Assembly: GCA_030248215.1 (NCBI GenBank)
Contig: JASANG010001643.1
Span: 52,434 to 116,433, forward strand
Direction of reading: 5' to 3'
DNA length: 64,000 nucleotides
DNA from: Enoplolaimus lenunculus
Lineage: Eukaryota > Nematoda > Enoplea > Enoplida > Thoracostomopsidae
Shown: piece after piece, positions 59,358-64,000 of the stretch
Layout: every line of letters begins with the position of its first letter
How positions within the stretch are numbered: the first letter of the stretch is position 1
Position numbers and translations under genes: made by a program
The notes under the pieces: generated by a model
The model's input: the letters and a program-made list of their open reading frames with translations, nothing else
The model's database searches: none
What the model was told of the DNA's origin: nothing

Positions 59358-62300
59358 ATGACTTCGGGAAACTGTAGCACCAAATGTCTTCGACACACCA
59401 CCAGCTACTGCAACTGACCCGAAGAAATTAGGTCAATTGTCGGCAGAACAAGTTTAAATTTTCGACGAGGTAATTTTGTTTTTTTTTAAGTTAATAATCT
59501 AAAAACTTCATATACAAATCTGAAAATTGCAGACTCAGCACTAGGTTTATATACAATATACATATATAATATAATAAAATATATATTTATATTATATATA
59601 TGTATATAAATATATATATAAATATATAGGTTTATTTGTGTGTATGTATGTTTGTATATATATTGCCAAGGGGAGGCCAGGGGGGGGGCTGAGCCCCCTT
59701 GCAAAACGTTTCTGCCCCCTGGAAAACTTTCCACCTTGCTTGCAAGTCATTAAAAACCTTGAATGCCCCTCCTGAAGGTTTTTTAGACCCCTAGCGAGAT
59801 GAGCTGGCTACCGGCCTGCAATGATGTCGAGCCTTGCGTTGTGCGCAACAGATTTAGAGGCGCAAGTATGGCGTGACGTACATTTTTACTTTATCCACGT
59901 CCCATTTTTATATTTTATTTCAGGGTTACCTGCAAATCGACAACTTTTTCAACGCTCAGTCCGATTTAGAGCCATGTTTAGAAGATATTGAAACATTAGT
60001 TGACGGCATCATTACCAAAAAGTGTAGCATGGTCCATACGGGAAGTCCAAGTAAAAATTTCTCAACGTTTAAGAACAACATTACAATAACGGAAGCCAAA
60101 TAAAATTTGGAACCAATCGTGAAGCGATTTCTAAACCAAACCGTGAATCTGAGATGTTAAAAATAAATTTGGAACAACAGTAAAAAAATTCCACCTGTCT
60201 GTAGTTGTATACTCTGATGCTGCAACACGCAACGACCCATGTTTACATTGATATGTGTACACGTTTTTCACTAGGATAAATTTGAGTAAGCTTAAGCTTC
60301 AGACTAATGTTGCGCTTTAGGCTTTAGCTTTAAGCCTTATAGGCTGATGGTTAGGTGCATGGGTGTTAAATTTGTATTGCAACTCTTGAGAAAAAATCGC
60401 GCTATGGTAAAAAAATCTGCTGTATAAGGGCTCTAAATTTATGATGTTTTTTATATTTCAGCGAATCATGAATTGTTCAAGGACGAAAACGTATTTCATC
60501 GGCTGACCAAATTTGAACAAATTTATCCTGGAACTGCGGTGTCCGTACACAAGACAGATAAAATGCCTAAGGTATTGTCAAGTGAATCTGCGACGTTTCG
60601 TTGCCCGACAACTTGTCTCTCAATAGCGTAGAAAGCCAATAAATAAATGTAAGCGTAATCCAAAGCGTAATCCTACTTTTATAAAGCGTAAGCCTAAGCA
60701 TATTTATGGGCGTGGAAATGTCGAGGCGATGAAATTAAGATTACAAGTTGTCGGTCGACGGGTTGTCCTGCGACAAATTGTCGTGATACCTGCTCAAGTT
60801 ATGCTATGATCTGAATAGCTTGACGCCATTGACTGAAACTTATGTGGTTGGAGAATTTCGACGATGTCCTACATGTGAGCCTGAGCAGGTTTTAAGCAAA
60901 ATCTAAACCTTAAGCGTAAAACTACTACTATACGCAACACTCTAGCGACCCCAATAAGTTGGGTTAATAAGACAGGGTACCCACTTTGAGTCCAATCAAA
61001 CAAGTCTGCGTCCCTAATTAGAATCCGTTAGTGGATAGAGTCCATAAATCCAAGTTGGAGCCCATAAAACAAACCAAACTAAAGTTGAAGAATGGCCGTA
61101 ACTGATGAATAATGTAGCGAACGCTCAAAAACTTACAGTATTTTTGACAGCTGCAGCTGTCAAAATTTGTCTCGAACTGTGTGATTTGTCTTAAGGCACT
61201 TCAATCACTGTTTGTACATGAAAAGCTGTTGAACGTAATGGAACAACTGTTGGGACCGGATGTTACCGGATTTCCAGTTTGGAATTTACGGCCTAAGCTC
61301 CCGTCTGCAGAAGACTTTATTGTACCCTGGCATCAAGGTAAACCACTGTATAAGGGATTTAATTGTGCGGTTGAGCTGGAACGTTTAAGATTCTCCAATA
61401 CATTTTCTTTTAAACACTGTCGAATTCAAGGGGGTAGCATCCTGGTCTACCCCCCTCCCGCCCCTCAAAAGAGTCAAAATCGAAATTCTCTAATATAATT
61501 AGTACTAAAATTGTGTTTGCTTGTAATGTAAATATACGTAAGTATACATATATAGCTAGGTCTCTCCAATTTTCGGATCCACCAATACTACATATTATTG
61601 TACTGTATTGATCGAATAAGAGGGGTCCCCATTTTGAGTCCCAGTCAATAGGAGTCCGTAAAGCAGATAGAGTCCCTAAACCCTAATTAAAGTCCATACA
61701 TGTCAATTATCCCTAATTGTTGCACATAAATGACCCCAGGAAAAAATAAAGTTGATTTCGAACAAAGCGTACTTAAGTTTTGAAAGTACATTCCTAAGTA
61801 TAACCTTGCATTATCGCTCAAGCTATTGACACAAGACAACTAAACGTTTAATTCAACGCATTGTTGCAATACCGGAAATATATCAGTAACGAAGAGCGGT
61901 GGAGAGCGGGTTAACTATAAATAACAGTCCGTAACCGAGAGGGTACCCTGTGGAGAGGCCAAAGAAATATCAGTCCCCCTCTTATTCTGGTCACTACAAT
62001 ATTCAAAGCTTTCTTTGCAGGTTTTAAATATTACCTGCTGGACAATACAGGTAAAAATATTTCCCTCGGCTCCTTGTAAATTTACTTTGCTGATTTGGTT
62101 CTTTTTTTCAGACAGCGCATATTTTGATGCAAACGCGGAAAAATCGCTTGTTATTACGGCATGGATTCCTTTTCTGGACACCAATGAATCTAACGGAACA
62201 CTTCAGGTAGAGTAAAAAAACAGCTGAAAACTTTAGAAGATGCCAGTCACGGTGAGGTGCTAACAACATTTGAAATAGAGGTTAGCACTTTGAAAGTTTT

Positions 62301-63198
62301 CCTACTAGGAAATGGTCGCGCATTCGGTTAAAAAAAGATCCGATTTTAGAAATTCTGATTTAAAAAATCGTTTTGTGAACTGGCTAAAAGTCGTATAACG
62401 TAACATTTAACATTCCCAATCTGAAAATTGCCAACTCAGGGTTGTGCTTCTCAGTATACTACGCCTATTAAAGACGCCCAACGCAACAGACTAAAAAGCT
62501 TAACCATGCTATAATACGTAAGCTTTAAGATTAAGTTTTAAAAATAAGTTTTTCGCAAACCGCTTAAGCCATGCAAATACGCGATCTTTAAGCGTAAGTT
62601 TTAAAGGTTAGTTTTTAGCAATATTTGGTATATATACTGTTTGTTCTACACGTTTGTCAGTCTATAGTATTAAAGCTGGGACACCCCACATACGTATTTT
62701 GGGCATGTTTCCAGCATACTTTGTTTACAATAGTTTCATAGCACATATATGGGATTGTTGTATGAAATTAGAAGGTTTTCATAACAGATTTTTATACATT
62801 TACTACACTTTTGCGCATTGTGCTATTAAGTTGGACGAATATATAGTTTGCATATAATAATAGTCTAAAACGAATTTTAATATTTCAGATTGTCAAAAAA
62901 GCACATCGCTACGGAAAATTGGCACAACATAAAGGACTTTGGAAAGACACTTGGTACATTTACACGGACACTCAGGATTTGGTAGACGCATTTGGTAATT
63001 ATTACCCAACCAGAGGTAAGTGACTGCAAGTAAATATTTTATATTAAATTTAATCTTTTCAAAATAAAACCGACACAAAATTTTTTGTGAAAACTTTTTT
63101 ATTTTTTAGGTCCGAATATTGAAGACAACATTGTTACTTGTCGAGTGCCGTATGGAAAAGCGTGTTATTATTTTCCTAACATGACCCCCTCATCGCAG
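59358..63198 (+). pseudogene. Mirror copy of the dioxygenase gene, exons 1-7
   Basis: Exons lie at 59358-59469, 59924-60050, 60462-60571, 61196-61337, 62112-62206, 62889-62994 and 63110-63198. Exons 2-6 keep their exact lengths and iron ligands H and D. Exon 1 has an extra G after the start and reads into a stop. Exon 7 is 4 bases longer because A and C runs are longer, which shifts the frame before the last iron-binding His. The exon 6 donor GTATGT reads GTAATT. Exon 8 would lie beyond the window. It is probably a consensus error copy of the 43199-36433 gene. Confidence 0.8.
61612..62010 (-). mobile_element. Mirror copy of the 40553 family A MITE
   Basis: The same element as at 40553-40950, reversed, with both terminal inverted repeats kept. 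It is part of the palindrome and not an independent insertion. Confidence 0.75.
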
Positions 63199-64000
63199 GT
63201 TAGTGCATTTTCAATAATACGTTTAAGCTGTGCTAGAAACAGGAGCTACTGTGTGTACCTATATTAATTATGTCTACTGCAGTAAAAGCAGGTTTCAACC
63301 GGAGGTCATCTTTCGGTCTCGACTCCGACAGAAAATCAACCTCCGGCAACGGCTTCGGTTGAATTTCTGTCGGAGGTTCCCGCAATTTTTGGTAGCGAAA
63401 CTTTGCATTTGTTCACCGCCGAGTTCATTGTTTTTGGTGTATTTAGTTTCAACTTTTGGTACTACTTTAAAAACAAGCTATTTGACAGAAAGTCAAATGC
63501 ACGGTCACCGCGAGTTGCTCAAACCCAAAATTGTTCAGCTATAAATGTGGATCTAGTGGTGGTTATCTGTACACAAATTGCCTTCGAGTAATTAATCCCT
63601 TGACATTATGCCAGCGGAAAGTTGTTCATTTAAGACAGTTAAGTTTCTAAAGTCATAAGTGTTTTCTAAAGTAACACTTAAGTACTAATTGCTTAAGTCG
63701 CCTCGTTATGTCTAAAGTACTTTAAATATTTTGAGCAAAAATAAACACAAAGTGTTTAGCCGTTGTTATAACAAAAAGAGGTTTTTGCTACAGATTAAAG
63801 AGGCACCATTAGTCTACAGCTACTATTAGACCAAAATTTGCATGCATGAATGGTTCATTTGTAATATATTAAAATTAGGCAGCGACTCAAGTAATTAATT
63901 TAGGGTACACGTTTTTAAAAACGATAAAATGGTGGGTTTCTGAAAACTTAAAGTATATATCCACTAAGTTTTGCTTAGGTATTTTACATCTAAGTAAACA

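Larger units (their letters stand above)
51791..64000 (-). repeat. Right arm of the giant inverted repeat
   Basis: This is a reverse copy of 50997 back to 38562 and continues past the window end. Match is near perfect beyond about 56 kb. Between 52 and 55.5 kb single-base changes and 1-3 base indels are frequent and often fall in homopolymers, and 53640-53880 is unrelated low-complexity sequence. All conserved frames that differ between arms are intact on the left and damaged here. Confidence 0.95.

Noticed and set aside
51791-63198. Second helicase and second dioxygenase genes as true paralogs
   Set aside because: They are mirror copies with damage only on their side and near identity in introns and minisatellite, so they are better read as part of one palindrome or an assembly error.
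1-64000. CRISPR arrays, bacterial operons or riboswitches
   Set aside because: Genes are intron-rich and eukaryotic; no regularly spaced identical repeats with unique spacers were seen.

Overview
The window looks like AT-rich nuclear DNA of an invertebrate animal. Genes have many short exons with GT-AG introns, and the proteins are animal housekeeping factors: ESF1, SLU7, a TM2-domain protein, a RECQL5-type helicase, a phytanoyl-CoA dioxygenase-family enzyme and a rhodopsin-class GPCR. Several repeats contain TTAGGC-like units, the nematode telomere motif. They sit inside transposons here, so they suggest the lineage only weakly.

Left part, 1-22 kb: after about 3.4 kb of nested small DNA transposons come three genes in a row on the minus strand. 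They are ESF1 (9748-3411, eight exons, 947 aa), TM2D1-like (13769-10185, six exons, 184 aa) and SLU7 (21992-15259, six exons, 782 aa). I rebuilt all three by joining exons at GT-AG sites with matching phases and reading the family motifs across the junctions. ESF1 acts in nucleolar 18S rRNA maturation, SLU7 in the second step of splicing, and TM2D1 is a two-helix membrane protein. Nothing shows that they are co-regulated.

Middle, 22-36 kb: an 8.9 kb gene-poor stretch holds a long terminal-inverted-repeat element, MITEs (short non-autonomous DNA transposons), an AT microsatellite and a low-complexity patch. A one-exon peptide-type GPCR of 1032 aa follows (30851-33949), with a third intracellular loop of about 600 residues. 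More MITEs follow it.

Right part, 36-64 kb: a PhyH-family dioxygenase gene on minus (43199-36433, eight exons, 326 aa) stands divergent from a RECQL5-like helicase gene on plus (47448 onward). Between them is a 1.26 kb minisatellite. From about 51.8 kb the sequence turns back. Positions 51791-64000 are an inverted copy of 50997 back to 38562, with a 793 bp spacer at the turn. The helicase gene is cut at this turn. The left arm carries the intact reading frames. The right-arm copies carry many small indels, worst near the turn, and one exon there is replaced by low-complexity sequence. This pattern fits a fold-back chimera or assembly error better than an old gene duplication, though a real palindrome cannot be excluded.

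I found no undescribed biological system that I would defend. The most useful observations are the giant palindrome and its uneven quality, a phase-compatible duplicate of a TM2D1 exon, the long-loop GPCR, and several MITE families with readable ends and target-site duplications.
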